From Candidatus Omnitrophota bacterium (GTDB lineage: Bacteria; Omnitrophota; Gorgyraeia; B26-G9), in assembly GCA_023136735.1 (NCBI GenBank), contig JAGLQQ010000191.1, positions 1-23,681 of the forward strand: DNA of 23,681 bases. The letters run 5' to 3'. Within the stretch, counting starts at the first letter, position 1. Each line of letters opens with the position of its first letter. The notes under the pieces were generated by a model. That model worked only from the letters and a program-made list of their open reading frames with translations, was not told the DNA's origin and ran no database searches. The position numbers were made by a program, and so were the translations under genes. Below, piece by piece: positions 6,429-14,500 of this stretch.

Positions 6429-7283
6429 CTATTCCTTCCCTTTTGCTTTCGGCGTCTTTTTCTTTGCTACGCTTGTTACCTTCTTCGCCTTTTCAGCTTT
6501 CTTTTTTACAGTCGGCTCCTTATCAGCAGTCTTAACTTCATCTGCCTTTGCTTCTTTAGTTGCTTGCTTCGGCGCGGGAGCCTCAGTTTTTCTAGTCTTC
6601 ACATAATTACTTCTGCCTTCTATAATTGCCTCAGAAATAGCAGCGGCTACAAGTCTAACTGATTTTATAGCATCATCGTTTCCAGGAATAACAAAATCAA
6701 TAACATCCGGATCAGAATTAGTATCAACTAGAGCAACTATTGGTATCTTTAACCGTCGGGCTTCTTTTACAGCTGTCTCTTCTTTTTTAATATCTATAAT
6801 AAAAAGAGCGCTGGGAAGTTTGTCCATAGTTCTTATCCCGCCTAAATTCTTAAGCAGTTTTAACATTTCCTTAGTATAAACTGCCACTTCCTTTTTCTTT
6901 AGTTTATCAAAGGTTCCGTCATCGCGCATAGTTTCAAGTTTGTCTAAGCGTTTAATGCTTTTACGAATAGTTTCAAAATTTGTTAACGTACCCCCTAGCC
7001 AGCGTTGGTCCACATAGTACATTTCACAGCGGTTGGCCTCATCAACAATCGCTTGTTGAGCCTGTTTCTTAGTACCGACAAAAAGAACGTATCCACCGGT
7101 AGAAGCAATCTCATTCAAAAAATCACAGGCCCCCTTTAGCTCTTTCTCTGTTCTCTCCAGATTGATAATATAAATACCATTACGCTCACCAAAGATATAC
7201 CGAGCCATTTTTGGATTCCAACGCCTTGTTTGGTGCCCAAAATGCACCCCTGATTCTAATAACTGTTTAATTGAAACTGCCAA
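6429..7283 (-). CDS. rpsB: 30S ribosomal protein S2 with Lys/Ala-rich tail
   Basis: S2 is a late-assembling small-subunit protein that helps bind S1. Residues 1-228 are a normal S2: LLESGVHFGHQTRRWNPKM, the YIINLERT motif, VDQRWLGGTLTNFETI, PSALFIIDIKKEETAVKEA and IPIVALVDTNSDP. Residues 229-284 form an added low-complexity tail rich in Lys, Ala and Glu (for example KKKTPKAKGKE), probably disordered and RNA-contacting. The start codon is TTG (7281-7283). It is fixed by GGAGG 6 nt upstream and by the conserved MAVSIKQLLE beginning. It opens the translation operon behind a leader of about 215 nt. Confidence 0.97.
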   Translation of the reverse strand: MAVSIKQLLESGVHFGHQTRRWNPKMARYIFGERNGIYIINLERTEKELKGACDFLNEIASTGGYVLFVGTKKQAQQAIVDEANRCEMYYVDQRWLGGTLTNFETIRKSIKRLDKLETMRDDGTFDKLKKKEVAVYTKEMLKLLKNLGGIRTMDKLPSALFIIDIKKEETAVKEARRLKIPIVALVDTNSDPDVIDFVIPGNDDAIKSVRLVAAAISEAIIEGRSNYVKTRKTEAPAPKQATKEAKADEVKTADKEPTVKKKAEKAKKVTSVAKKKTPKAKGKE

Positions 7284-7503
7284 ATTATTCCTCCTTTTTA
7301 AAATTCCATAAACAACTGAATCTAATTTTTTTAGTGAAGGTCTATGAGGTTACACCCATAGCCTCTTCACGTTTCGCCTTCGGCTTAACATCCGCCTAAC
7401 ACTTGTCCGCCTATTTTTTTGGTGAAAACAGGCGAATACTCATTGGCATTCATCTATGGGCTCACGCCCAGAGAATTTTGCAACAATAATTAAATGTTAA
7501 AAT
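7284..7503 (-). promoter_or_regulatory. Structured 5' leader of the rpsB operon
   Basis: This ~215-nt untranslated leader lies between the predicted promoter and rpsB. It holds two 18-bp direct repeats (7341-7358 and 7453-7470, 14/18 identical, both starting TCTATG and ending CCCA) spaced 112 bp apart. It also has short dyads: TGGGC/GCCCA (7457-7470), CTATG/CATAG (7342-7361), GCC/GGC around a TTC loop, and CGCCT/AGGCG (7408-7434). GGAGG for rpsB is at its end. Ribosomal-protein operons are often controlled through their leaders, and S2 autoregulation is known in E. coli, but nothing here shows that this leader does so. Part of it may be repeat-derived. Confidence 0.4.
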
Positions 7504-7531
7504 ACTATATCACATTATCTTATTAATACAA
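7504..7531 (-). promoter_or_regulatory. Putative promoter of the rpsB operon
   Basis: On the minus strand TTGTAT (7526-7531) is followed after 16 nt by TATAGT (7504-7509). The boxes match 4/6 and 5/6 of the sigma70 consensus. It lies in the spacer between the end of the ABC exporter gene and rpsB, the only large gap before the translation genes. Confidence 0.45.
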
Positions 7532-7591
7532 GTTTTTTTTTAGAAGGGGCCTAAATCTGCTCTAGCCCCCGTTAAAATAGCACTAGCTGGT

Positions 7592-9376
7592 TTAGGGTAA
7601 AAATTCCAGGTCTGAGAGTTTTCTATATACCCCATTTTTCTTAAGCAGCTCCTCATGAGTCCCTTCCTCAACGATTTCCCCATTCTCAAAAACAAGAATT
7701 CTCTTAATTTTCTTAACCGTTGCCAGTCGATGAGCAATAATAAAAGCTGTTCTATCCACTAGAAGATTATCCAGCGCGTCTTGAACCAAACGGGTAGATT
7801 CAGCATCCAGCTGAGAAGTCGCCTCATCTAAGATTAGAATGGGCGGATTATTCAATATAGCGCGGGCTATAGCCAATCGCTGTTTTTGACCGCCAGACAG
7901 CTTTACCCCCATATCTCCTATGACATCATGATACCCTTTAGGCAAATTCTCAATAAACTCATGGGCTTCTGCTATTTTTGCTGCTTTAATAACCTGTTCA
8001 TCAGTGGACTCATAGCGGCTATACGCAATATTGTTTCTAACCGTATCATGAAATAACATTAAGTCCTGAGTAACAATACCGATTTGAGCACGAAGCGACT
8101 TAAAAGTAACATCCCGTATATCTACTCCGTCAATTTTTATCTTCCCTTTAATCGGATCATAAAAGCGCGGTATCAAATTCACCAGAGAAGTTTTCCCTAC
8201 CCCGCTAGCTCCGACTAAGCCAATAACTTCGCCTTTTTTTACCTTTAAATTGATATTTTTTAGAACTAACTTCTCATCATAGCCAAAACTTACATTTTCA
8301 AATGTTATTTCTTTGCCTATTACATTCAGTTCCTTCGCATTTTTCTTCTCAGCTACTTTTATCGGCGCATCAAGAACCTCAAATATTCTCTTAGCCGCTG
8401 CAAGCCCTTGCTGATTTATACTATGTATTTCACTCAATCGCCTGCAAGGCTTAATTAAGGACATAAGAGCACCCAAAAAAAGCATGAATATGCCAAAAGA
8501 CATTGTGCCTTCAATAACACCTCTACCTCCGTAATAAAGAAAGGCCGCTCCGCCGCAAGCGCCAATAAATTCAGTAAACGGCCCAAGAACTAAAGCTCTC
8601 TTTCGCAATCTCACCATAATTTTATAAAAAGCAAGATTATGATTGCCTACTTTGATGATCTCCTTATCTTCCATTGAAAAAGCTTTTACAATTCTTACTC
8701 CGGATATTGTTTCAATCAATTTTCGATTTAAATCACCCATTTTCTCCTGGGCTTGAGTGCTGATTTTTTTTATCATCCGACCGATACTCACAATCGGAAA
8801 AGCAACCAACGGCACAATAATTAAAGACATCGCCGCCCATCGCCAGTTAATATAAACAACAATTGTCGCCAAGAACAATATAGTCAGAATATTGTATATC
8901 ATAGTAAGACCTGCAGATATCGTTCCCTTTACAATATCCACATCATAGGTTATGCGTGAGACTAAATGACCGGTAGCACTTTGCGTGAAGTAATCCAGAG
9001 AAAAATTCTGAATTTTACGGTAAACCGCATCTCTTATATCTCGGACGACCAGTTGGCTTAATTTCATTATGAAATATGTCCTGGCAAACGCGAATATTCC
9101 TTTAAATATAAAGGTGATCAAAATCACGATTACAATAATATTAAGCATTTCCAATGGCGGAGTATTATTAATGCTTTCGATTACTCCGGATAAAAATTCC
9201 GGCAAAGGCCTGTCTAAAACAATCTTGTTTTGACCAAGCACTTTATCACTTAACGGTACAAGCATTGTCAAGGAAGCACTATCAAAAAAAGCAGACAGGA
9301 TCATAAACACCACTACTAAACCTAATGTAAATAAATGCGGGCGAATAAAACTAAGCAGCCTGAAATATAACCTCAT
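7592..9376 (-). CDS. msbA: MsbA-like ABC exporter (fused membrane and ATPase domains)
   Basis: This 594-residue half-transporter should form a homodimer in the inner membrane and flip lipids such as lipid A precursor, or another hydrophobic substrate. Residues 1-320 hold six predicted membrane helices, including ones near 14-40, 78-98, 155-177, 183-199 and 264-310. Residues 355-594 are the nucleotide-binding domain: Walker A GASGVGKTS (389-397), Q-loop VTQD, signature LSGGQ (493-497), Walker B ILILDEATS (513-521) and the switch His549 in IIAHR. The D-loop reads SQLD instead of the usual SALD. The start overlaps the rdgB stop by 4 nt (ATGA), so it is coupled. The MsbA subfamily name rests on overall resemblance; a peptide or drug exporter of the same family is possible. 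Confidence 0.85.
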   Translation of the reverse strand: MRLYFRLLSFIRPHLFTLGLVVVFMILSAFFDSASLTMLVPLSDKVLGQNKIVLDRPLPEFLSGVIESINNTPPLEMLNIIVIVILITFIFKGIFAFARTYFIMKLSQLVVRDIRDAVYRKIQNFSLDYFTQSATGHLVSRITYDVDIVKGTISAGLTMIYNILTILFLATIVVYINWRWAAMSLIIVPLVAFPIVSIGRMIKKISTQAQEKMGDLNRKLIETISGVRIVKAFSMEDKEIIKVGNHNLAFYKIMVRLRKRALVLGPFTEFIGACGGAAFLYYGGRGVIEGTMSFGIFMLFLGALMSLIKPCRRLSEIHSINQQGLAAAKRIFEVLDAPIKVAEKKNAKELNVIGKEITFENVSFGYDEKLVLKNINLKVKKGEVIGLVGASGVGKTSLVNLIPRFYDPIKGKIKIDGVDIRDVTFKSLRAQIGIVTQDLMLFHDTVRNNIAYSRYESTDEQVIKAAKIAEAHEFIENLPKGYHDVIGDMGVKLSGGQKQRLAIARAILNNPPILILDEATSQLDAESTRLVQDALDNLLVDRTAFIIAHRLATVKKIKRILVFENGEIVEEGTHEELLKKNGVYRKLSDLEFLP

Positions 9377-9987
9377 TTTTTATCCTTTTTTTCTATATAC
9401 TTTAATATTGTCTTTTTTGCCTTAGCAAAAGCCTTCGCTCGATGGCTGATTTTGTTTTTTATCGCAGGACTTAATTCCGCAAAAGTTTTATTATACTCAT
9501 TACATATGAATAAAGGATCATATCCAAATCCTTTTTTTCCCTTTTCAGCAAAAGCAATCATTCCGAGGCATTTGCCTTCTACTACACCAATAATACCCTG
9601 CTCATCAGCCACAGCCACACAGCAAACAAATCTAGCTTTACGTTTAGATTTTGGCAGATCCTTCAAGAGCTTCAAAAGCTTTTTATTATTCGATTCATAG
9701 TCAGCACTTCTACCTGAAAAACGCGCCGAATAAATACCCGGAGCATTATCCAATGCATTCACCTCTAAACCTGAATCATCAGCCACAGTTAAACGCTTAG
9801 TGATTCGGGCTATTTTTAGGGCTTTCTTGCAGGCATTGTCTGAAAACGTCTTCCCGTCTTCTTTGACTTTGGGAGTACCTGGAAAGTTCTTCAAGCTCAA
9901 CGCTTTAATCTTTGAACTTTTCAGAATCTTACTGATTTCGCTGAATTTATGCTCATTTCTTGTTGATACTATAATATCCATTATCAA
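9373..9987 (-). CDS. rdgB: dITP/XTP pyrophosphatase (HAM1 family)
   Basis: This enzyme hydrolyses non-canonical purine triphosphates (dITP, XTP) to monophosphates and keeps them out of DNA and RNA. The 204-residue protein shows STRNEHKFSEI at the N-terminus, the metal/substrate motif VADDSGLEVNALDNAPGIYSARF (given as VADDSGLEVNAL and GIYSARF, about 68-90), GFGYDPLFI (about 153-161), FAELSPAIKNKISHRAKA with the base-recognition SHR, and a basic tail. Two starts are possible: TTG at 9987, 5 nt after GGAG, or ATG at 9981, 11 nt after it. I favour the TTG on spacing, although the family start MDII fits the ATG. It sits 178 nt after rph and overlaps the ABC exporter gene by 4 nt. Confidence 0.95.
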   Translation of the reverse strand: MIMDIIVSTRNEHKFSEISKILKSSKIKALSLKNFPGTPKVKEDGKTFSDNACKKALKIARITKRLTVADDSGLEVNALDNAPGIYSARFSGRSADYESNNKKLLKLLKDLPKSKRKARFVCCVAVADEQGIIGVVEGKCLGMIAFAEKGKKGFGYDPLFICNEYNKTFAELSPAIKNKISHRAKAFAKAKKTILKYIEKKDKK

Positions 9988-10165
9988 AACTTCTCCAATT
10001 AGACAGTTGCCAGATTCTAGTTAATAGCTAATAGTCTCTAGTCAAAGTAATAACAAAAATTTTAGAGTTATCGTGTTTGCCCGTTTTTTAATTTTTTATA
10101 TATGCTGAATACTTTTACCTTTTAACTTCTTTGTTTTTAACTTGTCACTAATAACTTATTTCGCG

Positions 10166-10900
10166 TTAAATGTTAAACGGTAAATCTTTAAGCGCCTTTT
10201 TCTGTAACTTAATAAGCTTATCTATGCCCTTTTTGGCTAGTTTTGTTAATTGGTTTAGCTGCTTTTGATTAAACGGCTTTCTTTCCGCAGTCCCCTGAAT
10301 CTCAATATATTCCCCGGATGAAGTCATTACTACATTCATATCAACTTCAGCGTTAGAATCCTGTTCATAATTAAGATCAAGAATCGGAACTCCGTCGATA
10401 ATACCAACACTTGTCGCGGCAACAAACTTCCTCACAGGAAATAAAGCTATTTTACCTTTTTTCTGCAAAGTATACAAAGCATCTACTAAGGCAATGAAAC
10501 TTCCTGTAATACTCGCCGTACGCGTACCACCATCAGCCTGAATTACATCGCAATCAATCCAAATCGTCCTCTCCCCAAGCTGTTTTAGATCAACAACCGT
10601 ACGCAGGGATCTTCCGATAAGACGCTGGATTTCCTGTGTTCGTCCGCTAACTTTTCCAAGGCTTGATTCACGTGATACACGGCTCGAACATGACCTGGGA
10701 AGCATCGAATATTCCGCAGTAACCCAGCCTCTCCCCTTATCCCTTAAAAAAGGCGGAACTTTATCTTCACACGATGCAGTACATATAACTTTTGTATTAC
10801 CTACTTCTATAAGACAGGAGCCTTCCGCGTACTTCATAAAATTTCTCGTAATTACAACTTTTCTTAATGCATCCAGCTTTCTTTTGCCTGATTTACTCAT
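10166..10900 (-). CDS. rph: Ribonuclease PH
   Basis: RNase PH is a phosphate-dependent 3'-to-5' exoribonuclease that trims tRNA 3' ends and forms a hexameric ring. The 244 residues match the family. Motifs are RNFMKYAEGSCLIEVGNTKVICTAS (as RNFMKYAEGS and GNTKVICTAS), the conserved GRGWVTAEYSMLPR (about 57-70), QEIQRLIGRSLR with phosphate-binding Arg residues, DCDVIQADGGTRTASITG (116-133) and the C-terminal DLNYEQDSNAEVDMNVVM metal-binding Asp cluster. Its start overlaps the end of the fumarase beta gene by 8 nt. The 178-nt spacer after it carries only degenerate AT-rich repeats. Confidence 0.97.
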   Translation of the reverse strand: MSKSGKRKLDALRKVVITRNFMKYAEGSCLIEVGNTKVICTASCEDKVPPFLRDKGRGWVTAEYSMLPRSCSSRVSRESSLGKVSGRTQEIQRLIGRSLRTVVDLKQLGERTIWIDCDVIQADGGTRTASITGSFIALVDALYTLQKKGKIALFPVRKFVAATSVGIIDGVPILDLNYEQDSNAEVDMNVVMTSSGEYIEIQGTAERKPFNQKQLNQLTKLAKKGIDKLIKLQKKALKDLPFNI

Positions 10901-11414
10901 AAATATTAACCCCTTTCGAATCTATTGCTACAATCAAAGGAAAATCTTTCACCTCAAAAGCAAAGACAGCCTCAGCTCCCAGGTCTTTAAAACAGATCAG
11001 CCTTCTTTTTTTTACGTATTTACTTAAAAGCGCTCCGCAGCCTGCATAAGTTATAAAATAAATCGCGCGGTTTTTTTTAATAGCCTTAGCCACATCAACG
11101 GAACGCTCTCCCTTGCCAATAGTCGCAAGCAGACCGCTATCCATCAATCGCGGTGTAAATTTATCCATTCGGCTTGATGTCGTCGGACCGCAAGAACCGA
11201 CGACCTTACCTTTTGGCGCAGGATTCGGTCCGCAATAATAAATAACTTTATCCTTGATATCAAAAGGCAGAGGCTTTTTCTTTTCCAGCAAATCGATCAT
11301 ACGTTTATGCGCCTGATCACGCGCTGTATACATAACTCCTGTATACAAAACCTCCTGCCCACTCTTTAAACCGCTTATTTTCTTTTTTGTTAAAGGTCCA
11401 ATTAGTTTTTCCAT
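10893..11414 (-). CDS. fumB: Class I fumarate hydratase, beta subunit
   Basis: This is the C-terminal half of an iron-sulfur class I fumarase, made as a separate subunit; with the alpha subunit it interconverts fumarate and malate. The 173 residues carry SGQEVLYTGVMYTARDQAHKRM (as VLYTGVMYTARDQAH near 22-36), YYCGPNPAPKGKVVGSCGPTTSSRMD (as GPNPAP and GSCGPTTSSRMD), KGERS, and the late LGAEAVFAFEVKDFP segment. The related L-tartrate dehydratase beta subunit has the same motifs, so the substrate is inferred. It lies 34 nt after the alpha gene and overlaps rph. Confidence 0.9.
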   Translation of the reverse strand: MEKLIGPLTKKKISGLKSGQEVLYTGVMYTARDQAHKRMIDLLEKKKPLPFDIKDKVIYYCGPNPAPKGKVVGSCGPTTSSRMDKFTPRLMDSGLLATIGKGERSVDVAKAIKKNRAIYFITYAGCGALLSKYVKKRRLICFKDLGAEAVFAFEVKDFPLIVAIDSKGVNIYE

Positions 11415-11448
11415 TGTTTTCTAATCCCTAAACCCCATACCCTACCCC

Positions 11449-12288
11449 CTAGATAGTAATGCTTGCACTGCGCAAAGCATGGCAGCTTATATTAACCGCA
11501 ACCGGCATCCCAGCTATATGGGTTGGATATGTTTTTATATTTACACCAAGTGCTGTACTTTTACCACCAAAACCAAAAGGACCTATATCTAGCGCATTTA
11601 TTTTTTTAATTAACCGCTTCTGCATAAGAGCTAGTTTTTTATCCTTATTTAATTTATCAAACGGCATTAATAAAGCCTGTTTCGCAAGCAGCCCCGCATA
11701 ATCCTGGGTACCGCCGATCCCCACTCCGATAAAATAAGGAGGACAAGCTCCGGCGCCTGCCTTTTTTACAGATTCAACAATAAAATTTTCGATCTCATCA
11801 AGGGTTGATGTGGGATTCAGCATTTTTACTTTCGATTTATTTTCGCTACCAAAGCCTTTTGGTAAAACCGTTATTTTTAACTTACTACCGCTAACAATAT
11901 CAACATGTATAATTGCCGGAGAATACGCAAGCTTTTCATTTCTAAACACTGGGTCTTTCTGTATAGAAGCCCGCAGATAATTAGAAGCATAGCCTTTTTT
12001 AACCGCTTCATTGATAATTTTTGTGATATTCACTTTAATATGTACATTATTACCCATTTCCACAAATACCACAGGCATACCTGTATCCTGGCAAATCGCC
12101 AGTTTTTCCTTTAAAGCAATCTCCGCATTATCAAGTATTGCAGATAAGGCTTTTGCTGAGAACCGTTTTTTCTCTGCTCGCTTTGCCTCCTTTAAAAGGG
12201 ACAGCACATCACCTCTTAATTCAGTGTTGGCTTTAACACAAAGCTTCTCAACTTCTTGTAAAATTAATTGTATAGATATTTCTCTCAT
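11449..12288 (-). CDS. fumA: Class I fumarate hydratase, alpha (iron-sulfur) subunit
   Basis: This subunit carries the catalytic [4Fe-4S] cluster of the two-part fumarase in the cytoplasm. The 279 residues hold the three expected cluster ligands: Cys66 in AICQDTGMP, Cys182 in GAGACPPY, and Cys269 in NISCHALR. GIGGTQDYAGLLAKQAL (190-206) and DIGPFGFGGKSTALGV (234-249) are further family signatures. Its ATG overlaps the queF stop by 4 nt. The position between queuosine and RNA-processing genes has no clear metabolic logic. L-tartrate dehydratase is the main alternative. Confidence 0.92.
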   Translation of the reverse strand: MREISIQLILQEVEKLCVKANTELRGDVLSLLKEAKRAEKKRFSAKALSAILDNAEIALKEKLAICQDTGMPVVFVEMGNNVHIKVNITKIINEAVKKGYASNYLRASIQKDPVFRNEKLAYSPAIIHVDIVSGSKLKITVLPKGFGSENKSKVKMLNPTSTLDEIENFIVESVKKAGAGACPPYFIGVGIGGTQDYAGLLAKQALLMPFDKLNKDKKLALMQKRLIKKINALDIGPFGFGGKSTALGVNIKTYPTHIAGMPVAVNISCHALRSASITI

Positions 12289-12704
12289 TTTTTATTTTTT
12301 TTATATTCGGCACTCACACTTGTCTTAATGCCGCCTCTTAGATTAAATTCTCCTTCAATAACCATCTGCTTAGGAGAACATGCCTCTACCAGATCATCAA
12401 GAATCCTATTTACCGCATGTTCATGAAATATACCAACATCACGATACGCATTTATATATTGTTTAAAAGATTTCAGCTCAAGGCAATACTTATTCGGCCT
12501 ATAGCTGATCGCAAAAACAGCAAAATCAGGAAGACCTGTCTTTGGACAGATACATGTAAATTCAGGCACCTCCATTTGCACCCAATAGTCCTTATCTGAA
12601 TACATATTTTCCCATACTTCTATACTGGGGAGTTTTAACTTACGAATATCCTTTTGCAAATTATCATAAGAACTATCTGTTCTTTTTTTCTTAGACTTTA
12701 ACAT
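12285..12704 (-). CDS. queF: NADPH-dependent preQ0 reductase
   Basis: QueF reduces the nitrile of 7-cyano-7-deazaguanine to the aminomethyl of preQ1, the last free-base step before insertion into tRNA. This is the short unimodular form (139 residues). The catalytic Cys53 lies in CICPKTGLPDFA with the partner Asp60, and LELKSFKQYINAYRDVGIFHEH (as LELKSFKQY and YRDVGIFHEH, 75-96) holds the QueF motif and substrate-binding Glu/His. It follows queE by 33 nt and overlaps fumarase alpha by 4 nt. With queD, queC and queE the pathway from GTP-derived precursor to preQ1 is complete apart from folE. Confidence 0.96.
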   Translation of the reverse strand: MLKSKKKRTDSSYDNLQKDIRKLKLPSIEVWENMYSDKDYWVQMEVPEFTCICPKTGLPDFAVFAISYRPNKYCLELKSFKQYINAYRDVGIFHEHAVNRILDDLVEACSPKQMVIEGEFNLRGGIKTSVSAEYKKNKK

Positions 12705-12737
12705 TGATTACCCTTCCCGATAATTTTAAAAACACTA

Positions 12738-13418
12738 CTATCTTATATTGAGCAACTTATGCATCTGCGGGATAATTCTTACATCATTCAAGTATCCTCT
12801 AGCATATTCCTGAAATTTCATGGTTTTATTTAAAAGTTTCTTCCCAAGCCCCTTAGATTCCGGCTGCATTATTAATGGTATCATTTGATCTGTTTTCTTT
12901 AGCAAACTTACCATCTTTTTTATATCCTCAATCACAGTAGAGGCAGTAATAATAGTTTTGACAAACACTTTCTTCCCAGTACAAAGTTTTAGGAATTTGC
13001 TATGTTCACTCCAATATGCCTTTGTCTGTGTAGCGCTTGGAAGCTTAATATCCATTGATACTATATTAATAAGACCTTTTACTTTATGGAAATTGTCACT
13101 TAGTATACCATTTGTTTCAAGATAGACAAAAGTCTTTTTAAAACACGCTTTTTTCAGAAACTCAATTATAAATTTAGTCTGTAACAGCGGTTCTCCCCCA
13201 GTTAAGCTTAAATAGCCAGCATTATGTTTCTTTAATAAGTCATTAACCTCACAGATAAGAGGCTTAATATCATATTCTTTATACTCCTGTTTTGGGGTAT
13301 CACAATAACAGCAGTTTATATTACAACCAGCAAAACGCACAAACACATGCCCTGTCCCAACATAAGGACCTTCTCCCTGCAAACTAAAGAAAACCTCAGA
13401 AATTTGGGCCTTTAACAT
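12738..13418 (-). CDS. queE: 7-carboxy-7-deazaguanine synthase (radical SAM)
   Basis: QueE converts 6-carboxytetrahydropterin to 7-carboxy-7-deazaguanine using S-adenosylmethionine and a [4Fe-4S] cluster. The 226-residue protein begins MLKAQISEVFFSLQGEGPYVG, typical of the family. The cluster motif is Cys32-x3-Cys36-x2-Cys39 (GCNINCCYCDT), and SLTGGEPLLQ follows near residue 71. It overlaps queC by 7 nt, so the two are coupled. Confidence 0.96.
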   Translation of the reverse strand: MLKAQISEVFFSLQGEGPYVGTGHVFVRFAGCNINCCYCDTPKQEYKEYDIKPLICEVNDLLKKHNAGYLSLTGGEPLLQTKFIIEFLKKACFKKTFVYLETNGILSDNFHKVKGLINIVSMDIKLPSATQTKAYWSEHSKFLKLCTGKKVFVKTIITASTVIEDIKKMVSLLKKTDQMIPLIMQPESKGLGKKLLNKTMKFQEYARGYLNDVRIIPQMHKLLNIR

Positions 13419-14101
13419 AGTGTCGGATCCATTACATTTGCGCTGTTAAATCCCTGTTCGCGTAACCTACAGCTATCACATACACCACAAGGCTTTTTGC
13501 CTCCCTTATAACAGGACCATGTCAGTTCTAATGGCACCTCTAATCTTTTTGCTAATTTAACAATTTGCTGCTTATTTTTTTTCAGTAGCGGAGTATATAT
13601 TCTGACTTTCTTATTTTCTACCCCCCTCTTTGTTCCTTTAATAATACTTTGCTGCATACTTTTCAAAAAATCCTCTCGGCAATCCGGATACCCGGAATAA
13701 TCTATAATATTAGCCCCGATAAAAATTGCATCTGCTTTAATACTTTCCGCGTAAGAAGCGGCAAAACTTAAAAAAATTATATTCCTCGCTGGAACGTATG
13801 TAGAGGGTATTCCTTTACCGATTTTCCTATTGGTAGGCAGTTTAAGCTTTTCATCCAGCAAAGAAGAGCCTTTCCATGGTAATTCAATCTTAACATGCTG
13901 CCAGTAACTTGCCGCTCTTTTTGCTAATTTTTCCGCTAAGTAAATTTCTTTTTTATGCCGTTGCCCATAATCAAACGTGAGACTATAAGTTTCAAACCCT
14001 TTACTTTTCGCGTAAAAAAGAGTTACCGCTGAATCAAGCCCCCCAGAGAGCAATACCACGGCACTTTTCTTTTTGTTTTTTTTAAATTTGTCATTTGTCA
14101 T
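13412..14101 (-). CDS. queC: 7-cyano-7-deazaguanine (preQ0) synthase
   Basis: QueC uses ATP and ammonia to turn 7-carboxy-7-deazaguanine into preQ0. The 229 residues show the PP-loop SGGLDSA (19-25), FDYGQRHKKE (43-52), TYVPARNIIFLSFAASYAE (101-119), GANIIDYSGYPDCR (129-142), and a zinc site of Cys197, Cys205, Cys208 and Cys211. The first codons (MTNDKF) lie inside a heptamer array that supplies several ATGs in different frames and no clear ribosome binding site. The true start could be a later codon such as GTG before VLLSGG. It is 30 nt after queD. Confidence 0.95.
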   Translation of the reverse strand: MTNDKFKKNKKKSAVVLLSGGLDSAVTLFYAKSKGFETYSLTFDYGQRHKKEIYLAEKLAKRAASYWQHVKIELPWKGSSLLDEKLKLPTNRKIGKGIPSTYVPARNIIFLSFAASYAESIKADAIFIGANIIDYSGYPDCREDFLKSMQQSIIKGTKRGVENKKVRIYTPLLKKNKQQIVKLAKRLEVPLELTWSCYKGGKKPCGVCDSCRLREQGFNSANVMDPTLC

Positions 14102-14114
14102 TTGTCATTTGTCA
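14087..14114. repeat. Heptanucleotide tandem repeat (TTTGTCA)4 over the queC start
   Basis: Four perfect 7-bp units lie exactly at the queC start. Read on the minus strand as TGACAAA, the array offers ATGs at 14115, 14108, 14101 and 14094, each 7 nt and one frame apart. Only the one at 14101 reads into QueC. The one at 14115 meets a TGA after five codons. Confidence 0.85.
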
Positions 14115-14131
14115 TTCACGAGTAATATTTA

Positions 14132-14500
14132 TTACTCGTAATATGTAGCCTTACTTCGTGGTGTTTCCCAGACGCTTACTCTTGTCACTTTACATTTATA
14201 ACGCTTCATTTGTTTCGCCATATTTTCAAATATAAACTTTGCGATATTCTCTGAAGTTGGATTATGTTTGCTAAAATATTCAGTTTCGTTTATATATGAG
14301 TGATCAAAGTATTTTAATATCTGCTTAAGCTTTTTCTTTACCCGGGTAAAATCCATCACCATCGCCCCTTTATCCAAATCAACAGATGACAAAAACACCT
14401 CAACCTGCCAGTTATGCCCATGAAGCTTTTCGCATTTCCCCTTATAATCACGAAGATTATGCGCAGCACTGAATTCCATCACAACACTTATCTCAAACAT
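14132..14500 (-). CDS. queD: 6-carboxytetrahydropterin synthase
   Basis: QueD converts dihydroneopterin triphosphate to 6-carboxytetrahydropterin, the first queuosine-specific step. I start it at the ATG at 14500 (122 residues), because GGAAGG lies 6 nt upstream and MFEISVVMEFSAAH is the usual N-terminus. The open frame extends to 14689, but that part lies inside murI and has no family similarity. Zinc ligands are His14 (SAAH) and His27/His29 (LHGHNW), the catalytic Cys is Cys23, and FDHSYIN (65-71) and VWETP (110-114) are conserved. It overlaps the murI end by 8 nt. Confidence 0.95.
   Translation of the reverse strand: MFEISVVMEFSAAHNLRDYKGKCEKLHGHNWQVEVFLSSVDLDKGAMVMDFTRVKKKLKQILKYFDHSYINETEYFSKHNPTSENIAKFIFENMAKQMKRYKCKVTRVSVWETPRSKATYYE

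Noticed and set aside
7545..7585. Imperfect GGGG...CCCC hairpin after the ABC exporter as a terminator
   Set aside because: The stem has a mismatch, and on the minus strand it is followed by A's instead of T's; it does not meet the intrinsic-terminator pattern.
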